Shown here piece by piece: positions 1-12,400 of a DNA stretch of 64,000 bases. Where the stretch lies: the NCBI RefSeq assembly GCF_003073045.1, contig NC_037590.1, positions 21,168,449 through 21,232,448 on the forward strand. The letters run 5' to 3'. Origin of the DNA: Pomacea canaliculata (Eukaryota > Mollusca > Gastropoda > Architaenioglossa > Ampullariidae). Position 1 is the first letter of the stretch. Each line of letters opens with the position of its first letter. The notes under the pieces were generated by a model. It did no database searches, was not told the origin of the DNA, and worked only from the letters and a program-made list of their open reading frames with translations. The translations under genes were made by a program, and so were the position numbers.

Positions 1-275
1 CATCAATCGACACTTTCTGGATCGGGAACATTATGCTTGGTGATTATTGAATCTTCTTGTCAAATATTCACCAGAAAAACATGTTTAACATGAAATGACT
101 TTGTATCTTACTATCGTTCTTAAAATCTAGATTTTAACGAAAAGGAACAGAGGAAATGTGAATTCACTGCACTGGGAGTTTGGAGGGTGGGGTACATTTT
201 TGCGAAATATTTTTGACAAAAAAGATTCATTCTAACAGTTGTCCTATTCCTAATTATCTCTGTTAACCTGTACAG

Positions 276-431
276 ACGAACAATGTGTGTGTGGTGGGCT
301 GTGGGACATCATGCAGCCTGCAGACCTCAACTCTACTTACGTGTCCTCACGTGCGTCCAATGGACGGTGGAGTACGACAGACCCCGACACGAGACTACCT
401 TTTGTCTGCAAGCTTCCTGCATGCTTAGAAG
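276..431 (+). CDS. Exon: C-terminal end of a C-type-lectin-like domain
   Basis: Flanked by tacag and gtgaac, phase 1 at both ends. It translates as a Cys-containing stretch with GLWDIMQP, then [19 protein letters not shown]. The layout of W, a short polar loop, and P-F-V-C-K is typical of the last strand and closing cysteine of C-type lectin folds. The first part of the domain would be in an upstream exon outside the window. Whether it binds sugar cannot be judged from this fragment. Confidence 0.6.
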
Positions 432-3400
432 GTGAACTCACTTTTACTTTTCCCGTTAATTAATCTTCCTCTCCTGTGTGTCAGCAGCGCTGAATACAAA
501 GATACACATATATAGTTGCATCATTACACTCAGTGAAGTATTCAATCATGCGTCGATATTTTAATATTTAATGTGTTTGTCTGTATGACTTACCTCTCGG
601 TTTGTTCCTTGATTTGAACGTAATTATATTCAAGAATGGGTATCGGGTTGACTGCGTTTATTTATATGAAATTGTGCATGTGTACACATGCAATTGCAGA
701 CAGGCATCTCTGGCGGTGAACATTTTAGTCGGAAATACTTTCATTTTTCTGTTTGTCAATTTGTGTGTAAGTTGTCATGTCCACCAGATCGTGATCATCC
801 AGATTGTGATAAACATATAAATATATCCAATGATGAAGCCACTGGGTGTTTTTTCCAGGCACATTTCGCTGCCGGACGGGTCCCAGTGTCTGAACGAGGC
901 CTGGAGTGTGACGGGGTGTATGACTGTCCCGATCAGTCTGATGAAGCGAATTGTGGTGAGTAACCTCCTTTATGACCTACCATGGCAGCGTGGCTTATTA
1001 TCATAAACTGAGAACAGATTTGTGTGACAGAATAAATCCGGTGATATCATTAGCTATGAATGTTTACAGCGCTCTTCTCAACTAAAACCTATATTCGAAT
1101 TGTGCTCGGGGATGTCTTTGTATTGGGCATGCTCGTGCCGGTGTTTGTCTCTTTCCGACTTTAATGTACAAGTAAACATCAGAAAATTGTTTGTACCGGC
1201 TTAGATGTTTATTTTTACTTTGGTGTAAGCGCCGTTATACAATTGTGTTAGGAAAAGCTATCATCGATAGAGTTGTTTCCCTTGTGTGACGTGTGTGCCT
1301 CATCTCCTCAGTGGCAAGAGTCACGCTGTCCGTCATATAAAAAAAGAAACCAACATGGATAAATAATTACTGATAACATTTTCTCTTAAAGAATCAAAGC
1401 CCCAACTGGCGCCATGCTCCAGCTACATGCAGGAACCAAGCGGAAGTCTGAACGTGACGTATGAAGCCAACAGGCCGTGCACGTGGGTCATTGAAGGAGA
1501 CGTTGGACAAACTCTCTCCATAACAGTAAGACTATACACTTATCAACACTTCTTGTTGCAGAAACAATTTTCAAATGTTTTATATAAATTTAAGTGACAA
1601 CAAACACTTTCTGTCAATCATAAGACGATAGAGGTACTGTCATTAACAGGATGACTCAAAAACATTTCAAAGGTCTGTAGTAGTGACACTGAACAGACTG
1701 TTAATTTAAATGCTTGCGTCGTTTTCTTTATTCTCAGAAGGATTGGGTTAAAAGGTTTACTGTTTTTGTGTTATAGTCGTACTTGATATAACGACTAGAT
1801 AATATGAAGAAGATCCCTCCTGAGATAAGATTTCCTTGAGCACAGCAAACAGGTATCGCTATAAAACAATTTAGTAGTCCTTCGCCTTATTGTTAGTGTG
1901 TAGACGTCTCTTACCTGAATCCCAGGCTGTCTCCTTCTGACACACCTTACATACACATTAGATACACACACACACATATATATATATAAACGTGTTTTCA
2001 AATATAACCTGGTTCTTCAACTACACAGCTATCAATCTATCATGACAAATGAGTGACAGATCAATGAGATAAGCAAGTCATCGAGAGAGTTAGCGGACGA
2101 AACTTAAACTTTTTCCCTCCCCTACAGACTAGGATCAGACTCAGTATTATTTTTCAGATGCCAAATAAACTGCAAACTAAACAAAATAGGAAATTTCACT
2201 TGCGAAGCTCAATAATCATCAGTCAATCAGGCGAGGTCTGCATGGTTAGAGGGACAAGACAGTTCTGAGGAAGCTGATGTCAGTGAGATGGTCTGTGCCC
2301 TCAAGTCACTCGTTCTCTGTTTTCAGTTTCACACTGTGGACCTCGAGAGCGACGCCGACTACATAGAAGTCTGGAGCGGAGGTCCAACGATAGAGACCAG
2401 CACCCAGAAGGCTTTGTTCACCGGAAGTCTAAGAGATCGAATTGTTTATGGCGATGACAACTTCATCATAATCAGACTGATCTCGGATAATTCTGTTGAA
2501 GGAACAGGGTTTACAGCTACTTGGCAAACAGGTAATTCCTACTGATTATAGAAAGCCACGATTAAGGAAACCATGGCAACTCATTTGTAAGTTTTGATTA
2601 ATATGTTTTGTTGTGACTTCATTAACAAATAAAAACGTGCGATTCAGCCATTTCCTTGCTTAAGAAACAATACGGAGACACAGTGTCATACACATTCTTT
2701 TAAAGAGTTGTATTCTACTCTTAGTTCAGTACCAAATTTTATACTAATGTTACACGTAAGTTCCAGTCTACTCTTGAAACATTATTTATAGTTTTTAGAG
2801 TTTAACTAAAACTCTCACCACACCTGCATTTATTTATACTTTAAACTTTCTGTAGAACCTGAATTGTCGTCCGAGGAAATAATGGTGGAGGCTACAGACA
2901 GTTGGACAGAAGTGACGTCACCTCACTATAACAATTCTCAGCGCCCTTCTGTCTACTTCCGCCAGTTCACCGTGAACACGACCGACGGATCCCATATTAC
3001 CATGGAGGTGAGACTCAATAGACGGTCATTTTGAATAAATACAAGTTCAACCAGGTGTCTGCTTTATACGCAAAGTTTCAATCAAGTTCGTAATTTCTGT
3101 CATTAAAAAAATGTTTACTTGCAATTTAATTTCTGTATCGACGGAAGTTTTGCTCAAACTCACCAGTACTATTTTGCCGATCTTATATTCTCCACTTTTC
3201 TGCTTTAGATAATGGATAACCAGCTGATGGTCGATGACTTTGTGTACAATCCACAAGAGCTGTCTAGTATAGTCTCGTCTTCCAATTCCTCGCCATTGGT
3301 CTTCGTCTCACTGGGCAGCAGCTTCACCTTCCACATCTCTTCTAAGGGCAACAACACCCGTGCTTTCCGCGCCAGAGTCAAGCGGGGTACCCATGATATT

Positions 3401-6400
3401 TTATTTTTATGTTTTGAATTGCAGATGCAAAACATTTTATTTTAATAAACTAATCATTACACTCCAGGCTAATCTATAGGTATCATAGAAACTGTGCTTA
3501 CCATGCTTTTGGAGCAATGAAAGCAATAGAGAATGAAGTGAAGAGAAAATCAGCAAGAACATTCTGGTGTGCTTTGGTTTCACTTTAATATATATATTGG
3601 ATTGGAAGTGTCTAGATATCACTCTTTTTTAACACGTTATACGGATTGGGATAATAAAAGTGATAAGTAGGCTAATGGATGGGTAGGACACTTGCGACTG
3701 ACTTTCTGAGAAAAGTGACCAACTACTTATTATTCAGGATGTTTGCCGGATCTCACACTTACTTCTGGTGTGATTGAGTCTCCTGGACCTACACCCACTG
3801 GCCCCTACCCTTCATCTCTCACCTGTACATACACTATCCGAGCACCAAATGACCATCCGAGAGGCTTCATGATCTCGTTTGTGTCTTTCAAGATGGCTGA
3901 CGATAAGGATGAAATAACGGTATGTTGTGTCTGTTTTCTCTGTTCTCTTATTATTGTTCTCGAGCTGGAAGATAGAGATCTTCTGTTGAGATCAGTTATA
4001 TAACAAGATACAAGATGTAATGAAATGGTGAATGTTACTTGTTTCTGACATTCTCCTGGACATACTTCTCTTCACGTAAAGGCAGAAAATATGATAAACT
4101 ATCTCACACAGCGCGTATAAATACATACCTACATGAACATGCACACACACACACACTCGTTTACAATGTTTTTAGTTTTTGTCAAATAATCAGTTTTCAT
4201 AACTGTATTTTGTGTGTTCAGGTGTACAATGTTACTGACAGTGTGTCAAACCAAATGTACACTAACAGTCGGTACACGATGTCCAGTCAACTACCTCAGC
4301 ATCTGTACTCGGGGTCTGTGTTTGTCATTCAATTCACTTCCAGCCTTGCGCAGTCCGATGGCTACTTCGCGCTGAACTTTAGTCGTGGTGAGATTTCTTG
4401 TCATTTATGTTTACAATTGATGGCCCTAACCGCACCCATATGACCACGTTTCAATCAAGAATTTGTTTTTGGAAATCATCTGAAATTTATGTCAATTGTT
4501 ATCGTCTTTTTCTGGCAAAACTGAAAATATTTCCAGAGAGATACGGTAAACACGATGTAGGTGTGTCCTCTAATACTATCAAATCAGTCTATAAACACAG
4601 ACCACCAACACCACCATGACCCCCACATACACAGTTCTGTTCTCATAATGTTTTTGGTCAGACTGCCCAGCTGTGGCCGACACGACCAACATGATCCTGT
4701 CTACACCCCTCAGCCACGCATTCACCTTTGTCAGCATCTCTTGTAACCAAGGCTACTCCTTCGCCCAAGAAGAGTTCGTCAACAGCACCATGGTCAGCCT
4801 GACCTGCAGCCAGGACGGCAACTGGGACAAGCCGCGGATGCCAACCTGTCGGCGTGAGTTGCAATCTGCATTAGCTCCCTTGAATGTACTTTATGCAAGA
4901 GTTCCTGTTGGCTGTTATAATCTGAAGACAAATTGTAAGGATTACGAGTAGGGTAGCATATGATCGTCACCAAAATAATTGTAACAAGTAAAAGAATTAA
5001 TTAAGTTTTGACATACCTGTATTGAGTTTCTTTCCAGTCTTCATTGGCAACTAAATTAAATTAAGTAATATTTTGCATATTTTATAAACAGTTTGAATTT
5101 CTATAGATCATTTTCAAGGAATTATTTTCCACATAAACAGTATCTTTTTTTCAGCATAAGGCATGGCCAAGGGTTTTATTTCATGTTATCAGATGTCAAC
5201 GCGATTTTTTTCAGAAACCTATTGTGGCGTTCCTCAGTCTATCGCTAATGGAGAGATATCCAGGGGTTCTGGTAGTGCTCGGTATGGAGCTACTGTTGAG
5301 TACAGGTGTTTCCAAGGATTTCGTCTGAATGGCTCATCGACCTCCACTTGTCAAGAGAATGGTCAATGGACAACCCCGCCTGAATGTCAATGTAAGTTCA
5401 GCAAAAACAACACTTTCTCTTTAAGTGTGAAGCTTATTAGAATGTTAAAGATATCATAGCCTAGAAAAATGTTGACTAAAATTACAAAATTAATTTTTCG
5501 TTGTATATCATAGCATTGTAAGCCCAAGGAGTCTTCTAGGAACAGTTTTATGTACCAGATTGTCATATGTGCGTGAATCAGGACAGGCACTGGCTTACCT
5601 TGCATTTATTTCTGTACACACAGCTGCCACCTGTCCACCTCCGCCGACTATTGTCAATGGGAATCTGACTTTGATCAATGCGAACTCCAGCTCTAGCGCC
5701 GACAGGCAGTATTTTGGTGCCATCGTCATGTACACCTGTCACCCAGGCTATGACCTCATTGGTTCTATGTACTCGCAGTGCTATTCAGCGGTCTGGTCTA
5801 TGTCACCTCCTGTTTGTCAAGGTGGGGTTAAAAATGGATTTAATATTTAATATTTGGAAAATAATTATTTGTGCTTAGTGGACACATGGAACAAATGTCA
5901 TAAAAATTAACTACTCGTCCTTTAGTGAAGAAAAGCCTGCTATAATTATTATTACCATTGCGAATAAAAACATTTGCTCCAGCCATCAAATGTCCTGTGC
6001 CTGAAGTAGACAGAGCCACACTATCGACACAGAGTCCTGTTGAGCTTGGAGAGTCTATAAATATCACCTGTAACCCTGGATACACTAACAACGGTACAGA
6101 CAGATTTGAGAGTACCTGCACGAGTAGCGGAATGTTTGATGTGCCGAGAAATGTTTGTCAAGGTGAGCAGGATCTTCCTTTCTTAGAAACTATTTTCTCC
6201 ATTCTTCACTGTGTTCTTCGTTGGTCCATTAGTCGACACCTGTATCTGTATTTCCTTGTCAGACATTTGATTTGATTTTTGTGAACAACAGAAAGAACAC
6301 AGGCACGCAGTCTAAATGTGAGATGCAGGGTAAAAGACATTGCAATGTGTTGGTACATCAAAATCAAAGGGTGGTGTAAACAAAAAAAAAAAAACAATTT

Positions 6401-9400
6401 AAAACAATAGCTAGACCAAAATTATAATGATTACTCGACTAGTCTAGAAACATTTGGGTGGAAGAGCTTTAAAAGCACGATTTCAATCATTTTATATTTA
6501 GGCTATTTGGGAAAAGTCTCTTGTTAATGTTAACAACGTATTTTTCAGATAAAAATGAATGCGAGACTCCAAGACCTTGCGAAGCCCACCAGACATGCCA
6601 CAACACTGACGGCAACTTTACCTGCGTGTGTGAAAAAGGTTATACACTCACTTCAGGAAAGTGCGAAGGTATGTGAACACTGGCAACTGTCTCGTTGATT
6701 GTAGCTTTTACAGGCAGACTACCATACTACCTGAGAGAACTTTAAAAAAAGAGAAATGCTATAAAACTTGGAATGCTAATTTTAGATGAGAGAATGTCAT
6801 GTCCTGATGTATTGCAAATTCTGTTTTTGAAGATATCGACGAGTGTGCTAACAACACAAGCGGTTGTGACGTCACTAACGGCTACTGTAACAACACCAGC
6901 GGCGGCTTCACGTGTGGGTGTAACTCAGGCTACACGATGTATACACAGAACAGTACGACTGGCAAGTACATTCCACTCTCTGAGGATGGCCTGCGACAGG
7001 GCGATGTCTACTACATCAACCACACCTGTGTCCGTACGTGTGTCGCTTCCTTTCTTCCTTTTTCATGTTTGTAACCTGTTGTGTGATATACACTTGGTTG
7101 TTACTCTTGAAACATGATGCCAACTTCTGCTGCTTGATCCTATCGAAGTGGTCCAGGTAAAAATGTTTTTGACTTTTCGCCAACAGGACGTGTGGTTTCC
7201 ATTTCGTAAATGTTTTGTATTTCCAATTGAGCTTTCCTGAGAGGTCGTTCAAACAGGAAGACTTATGCAGAACCTTCTTTAATGTAGCAGCTTTGTCTAA
7301 TTGTAATGATCGCAACATTGTCTCTTTTGAATCTTTCGGTTAATTTAAAAGAAGCGTTCGTTATGTTGAGTATCACTTTTTTAATTAACGTTAATTAGGA
7401 AGATACATCCTTATTACATAAATGATCTTAAAGATTATCATAGATAACCTCCTGATCCATTTCATGGTATCTTGGATTGCGCTGATCTGAGCTAAGATTT
7501 GTGTATAAGGCTATTATGTTGTTTCAAGTAAGTTTCTGTATATTTAGCCATTACCTGTCCGAGCCTATCCAGCATTCCACACGGAACACTTCTAAGTGCC
7601 TCGACGTCGTACGTCTATAACGAGACTGCTGGGTACAGGTGTGACCGGGGCTACAACTTGACAGGTTCTGCTGTGGTGAGATGTCAGTGTAACGGCCAGT
7701 GGTCAGCTTCACCTCCCACCTGCAATCGTAAGCATCCTAATGCACTTGCTAACTCAATCATGCTTTAAATGACTGTCGTTGGTGTGTTAAGCAATCATGC
7801 TATAAATGAGGATCATTAGTATATAAAGAAGTTAATCCATCTATGAGTTTTATAGATGTTTTTATCTGTGTAAACCAAATACAATATATAGCTCTGATCA
7901 AATATGTAATACGGGCATAAACATTGGAAAATTGTTATCAAAGTGAACTCACATCTGTGCATGTCTGCACTTTTATCCACTTGTATACAATCCTTTTCTT
8001 GTTTTATATTTTCTGACCCAACAATACCATACACTCTCTCTCACACACACACGCACACACACAGACACACATATGTTATATACATCACTGATCACTAGCA
8101 CACACACACACACTACCTGTAGCAAAGTGACATCTCTATCACCAATGCTGCTTCTCTCGCTGTTTGTAGCCAGGTACTGTGCTGCACTGTCACCCACTGG
8201 TATTGTGTCGGCTGTGATTCCTCAAAATCAAACGGTTATTGGAGACAAGGTGACACTAGTCAGGTCTCAGGTTGGCCCTGAGTACAACAAGACCCTCTAC
8301 TGTGCCTACGATCCCTCACCGACAACATGACGCTACAGGGGGACAGTCCCAACTGCCCAGGTAAACACGAATTCTTGATGAATAGTTATGCCTCCAACAT
8401 CCAAAAACTGATGAAGCAAACATGCCTTTATTTGCCATCAGTAAAAAAAAAATCATAAACTTGAAAACGATAGGTGAACAAATGTATTCAGCGAAAACGA
8501 TTTAAGCATCTTTTTGAACAGATATTTTGAGGCAGTGAAAAATCTGTCCTTTGAATGCAATCATAGAATATTTCAGTTGAAGATCTATCAAAACAAACAC
8601 GGATTGATAGTAATTTCTACGAACTAATTAAAGTGGCCGAAATGTGAATTTTTCTGATATGGGAAACAATGTTTTATACATCAAATGGGAGATGGGTATT
8701 GACCACGAAACATTGTAACTCGGGGCTGACGTAACCCGAGGACTGCCTATAGTCAACTCATCATAGCCAACAAATATTGGTTGAAATGTTAATGTAATAT
8801 GTGATTATTTGAAGTTTCTTATACTAACAATATCGCTGTAAGATCTGTACAGATAAATCAAAGGGATTCCCCACAAATTTAAAAAAGTGGTAAACATTTA
8901 AGTCTGCAAAAATGGATTCGTTATCATCGACAAATATCAAAATTAAGTTTTCGTTTGAATGCATATTATTATTATTATAGTTTTCTCTTACAACACCTTT
9001 TAAGAGTATTTTGGATGAGTAATGAAATAATGAAGATGGCAAATACACTCTGGTATACAGACTTTTTCCGGACATGGTCCCGTGAATTAAATATCTTTTT
9101 TACCTCCCAGTGATCGACTGTGGCAGCCCGAGTTTGGTGGTGACAGGTGGCTCCGACACCGTGTCCACGTCTTCTGGTCTCGGAGACACTTTCGAGTTCT
9201 CGTGTGGGCCGGGCTTAGTAGTGACTGGCACGTCTACCTTGAAGAACATGACGGTCAGATGTGGGGAAGATGGCCGCTGGGGTTTCGGAACCCTGTACTG
9301 CGAAGGTTGGACTGCATTTCTGTCTAATTTCTGTGCCCAAAGATGAAATTAGACTTTGCAATTTTATTTATTTTATTTTTTTTTTTTTTTTGGATCAGCG

Positions 9401-12400
9401 ATGGTTTGCAGCTGAACAGCTAAATAGATTGCAAATACGAAATACCGAAAGCAAAGCAATCGTTGATAAGAGTCTGGATAATATCGTAAATCAATGCAGA
9501 TGCGGTGATGTCGCCAGAAAATGATGTATGGTGTATAAGGAAACAGAATTAAGACTCTACTGCAAGAAAAGAACTCTGAAAATTAAATATTTAGAAAGCT
9601 TGCTTTGTAAATGTTTCCTGATTGCAAACAAAGTCTTAAGTGATTTATTTAGTCTTTTACAGCTGCGCGAATCTCTCACTAACAAGAGCAACATGTCATT
9701 GTGTTCCTGAGTGTCACGTGATTTGTGCTCTCAGGTCAAAGGTGCACAGATCCAGGAACTCCAGGTGGCATGAACATGACGTCAGCAAGTTTTGACGTCA
9801 ACGGAATGGTGACCTACACCTGTCTACGTCCTGGCTACGTTGCAAGCCCACAAACGCGCACCTGTGTGTATGAAAACGGTCAGACGAAATGGAATGGCTC
9901 TACACCCGTCTGCGTGGGTAAGAAAACATCTAGTTGTGGAACTTTTGTTGTGACTATGATGTGTGGTGTGATCGACGCTAGATGACGGTAGTTGGTGCTA
10001 TTGCTGCAGACCGTTTGGAAAATGAATACTGTTTTCTAGTCTTCTGTGTAGATGGAGGAACTTTCATTACAATAGTTCTCACCTTAAGTAAACTAAAGGA
10101 AAATTTACATGATTCTGAGTATCTTATTTTTCCCTGAGACTGATTTGTTAAACATGCACATACGCACGCGCACACACACACTGACACATAGTTCATTTCC
10201 CTAAAACTGTAGTCAGCTTAATTGCAAGATACTACGCAAAATAAAGGAACGTAAAACATAAAATTTAACAGAGCAAAATTATCAGGAGCTTTTATTATCT
10301 GTGGATAATTTCATTTCTCATTTACAAATGGGTGGTCCACACAGACACTGAGCCACCGGTCTTCTCGAACTGTCCGTGTGGGGTTATCTACCGTAACATG
10401 TATACCTCCGCTGCATTCCCCATGCCGTACGCAACCGACAACTCGGGGCTCGTGCTCCCCATCAAGGTCTCTCCTCCCGGCTTCCGGCTGGACATGCCGC
10501 TATCAAAGACCTTCAACGTCAACTTCACGGCTAGTGACGTCACAGGCAACACCGCCACCCGCCAAGTGGTCATCATCGTCAGGGGTATGAAGTCTATTCT
10601 CCTCTCGTAATTGTGCTTTCCTGTCTTCACCTGCATTCTCTTCTCTTCTGCACTGAGAGAATTTTCTGTACGAGTTGAAATATTTCTCACTTCATTGATA
10701 TTGCCGACATTTTCAAACCCTTCCAAGTATTTCCATCATAAATTTCTTTTCGGTTATGTGTATTTTTTCCCTACTTTATAATGCAAAAAAAAATGTACAA
10801 AAGTAATAATAGTGATTTAAATATATATTTTGATATTTTCCAGATACCGTCTCTCCTGACTTGACATGTCCAGACTACCTGCAGTTTAACGTCAATAGTA
10901 GCACATCCTACACTGTAGAGCTTCAGACAGCGGGTAACATCACCGGGGCTAACCTGACCTTCTATCCCGACAGGATGGTGCAGGTGGGGCCTACAACAGT
11001 GGGAGTTGCCCCTTATCACGTGACCACTATCGACGGCTATGGATTTGAGCGACAGTGTGCCTTCATGGTGGACATCAAACGTGAGTGATGACCAGGGATG
11101 GGCAAGCTACTTTTAATTTGTAGCCGGCTAGGCTACAGCTACTTTTTATCAAAATGTAGCCGGCTACACTACAGCTACAATTTTCCAAAAAGTAGCCAGC
11201 TACTTTGGGCTACTTTTAAAATGTAGCCAGCTTCTTTTGGCTACTTTTAAAAGTGTGATGTTATAACAAGTTAGCTGTAGCCAGCTGGCTGTAGCAACAT
11301 ACACAAACATCAAACATACACACTAAACACTATTACTTGCTTTACAAAGTTTTTATTATAATAATAAAACGGAGAACTGCGATATACCGACAATTTTATT
11401 TAGTGAATCCATAAATGCTTTCATTCATTCCTTGCACCCTTCCTCCCCGGCCTTTTTCACACAATAAGTACACGTATTTTACGATTATATTAAACATTTC
11501 TGGATCTTTTTCCTCATCCTGTTTTAGTGACAAAAGAAATTATATAAGTTTTCCGATAAACATTTGTTTTCTATAACTATTTGTTCCCTATTACTTAGAA
11601 ATGAAAACTAAACAGATGCTTAAGTATCAGGTACCTGGTGGAATTTTCAATAAGTTAGGTTATGTGGTGATGAAAAATGTCAACCTCTTATCAATATTGT
11701 GACAATGAACAACAGACCATTGAAATAAATGAGTTTGCATGGAATATAAGTAAAACACTGCTTAATCTACTTTAGGCAAGCAGATCATAAGGCATTTTTT
11801 TTCTAACACTGACACTGAAAACAAAGAAAGGAACACAAACTAATTGTTTCCAAAAGCTGATAGGGTGAAAAGTATAGTCGTGGCATACTAGAATAGACTT
11901 TAATTATATAGTAGGATGTCAAATGTAGCATATAAACACTGAAATATATTTTTCAAAAATGATCTGATACAAGATATATTTATTTTAAATCTTTAAGCTT
12001 GAATTTCTCTTTTTGTCGTTTTTGACATCCAGTCCTAAACTATAAAAACATATTTCTCAAGATTGGCTTGTGCTACAGCAGTAACATTTTGCAATTTTGT
12101 TTAGAAATGCATAAGCTACAAAGTGATGCATTGGACAATATGGTATAAACATTACTTTTGATAAAATTAACATTTTTCTAAATATTTTCTAAATATTTAA
12201 TTGCCACATTCACACTGAGTCGGGGGGTACCATGTCTGATTTTTTATATCTCCTAGAAATCTTGAGATATCAAAACGCCTTATGCATCAGTTTTCTTATC
12301 GGTGCCTCTAGTTTACAAAAAACACAAAACTTTTGGTATATGACTTATGGTATTGTGTAAATTTGTTTTTTAAATGCTTGTACGTTTTGAAACAAAAACG

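Noticed and set aside
688-858. Open frame upstream of the LDLa exon with two Cys
   Set aside because: It runs through the branch and pyrimidine tract of the acceptor at 858 and lacks domain signatures; read as intron.
4658-4864. Minus-strand frame opposite the sushi exon, and similar ones at 16205-16387, 20050-20286, 29938-30231 and 31776-31964
   Set aside because: Reverse-strand shadows of Cys-rich coding exons; no domain signatures or splice logic.
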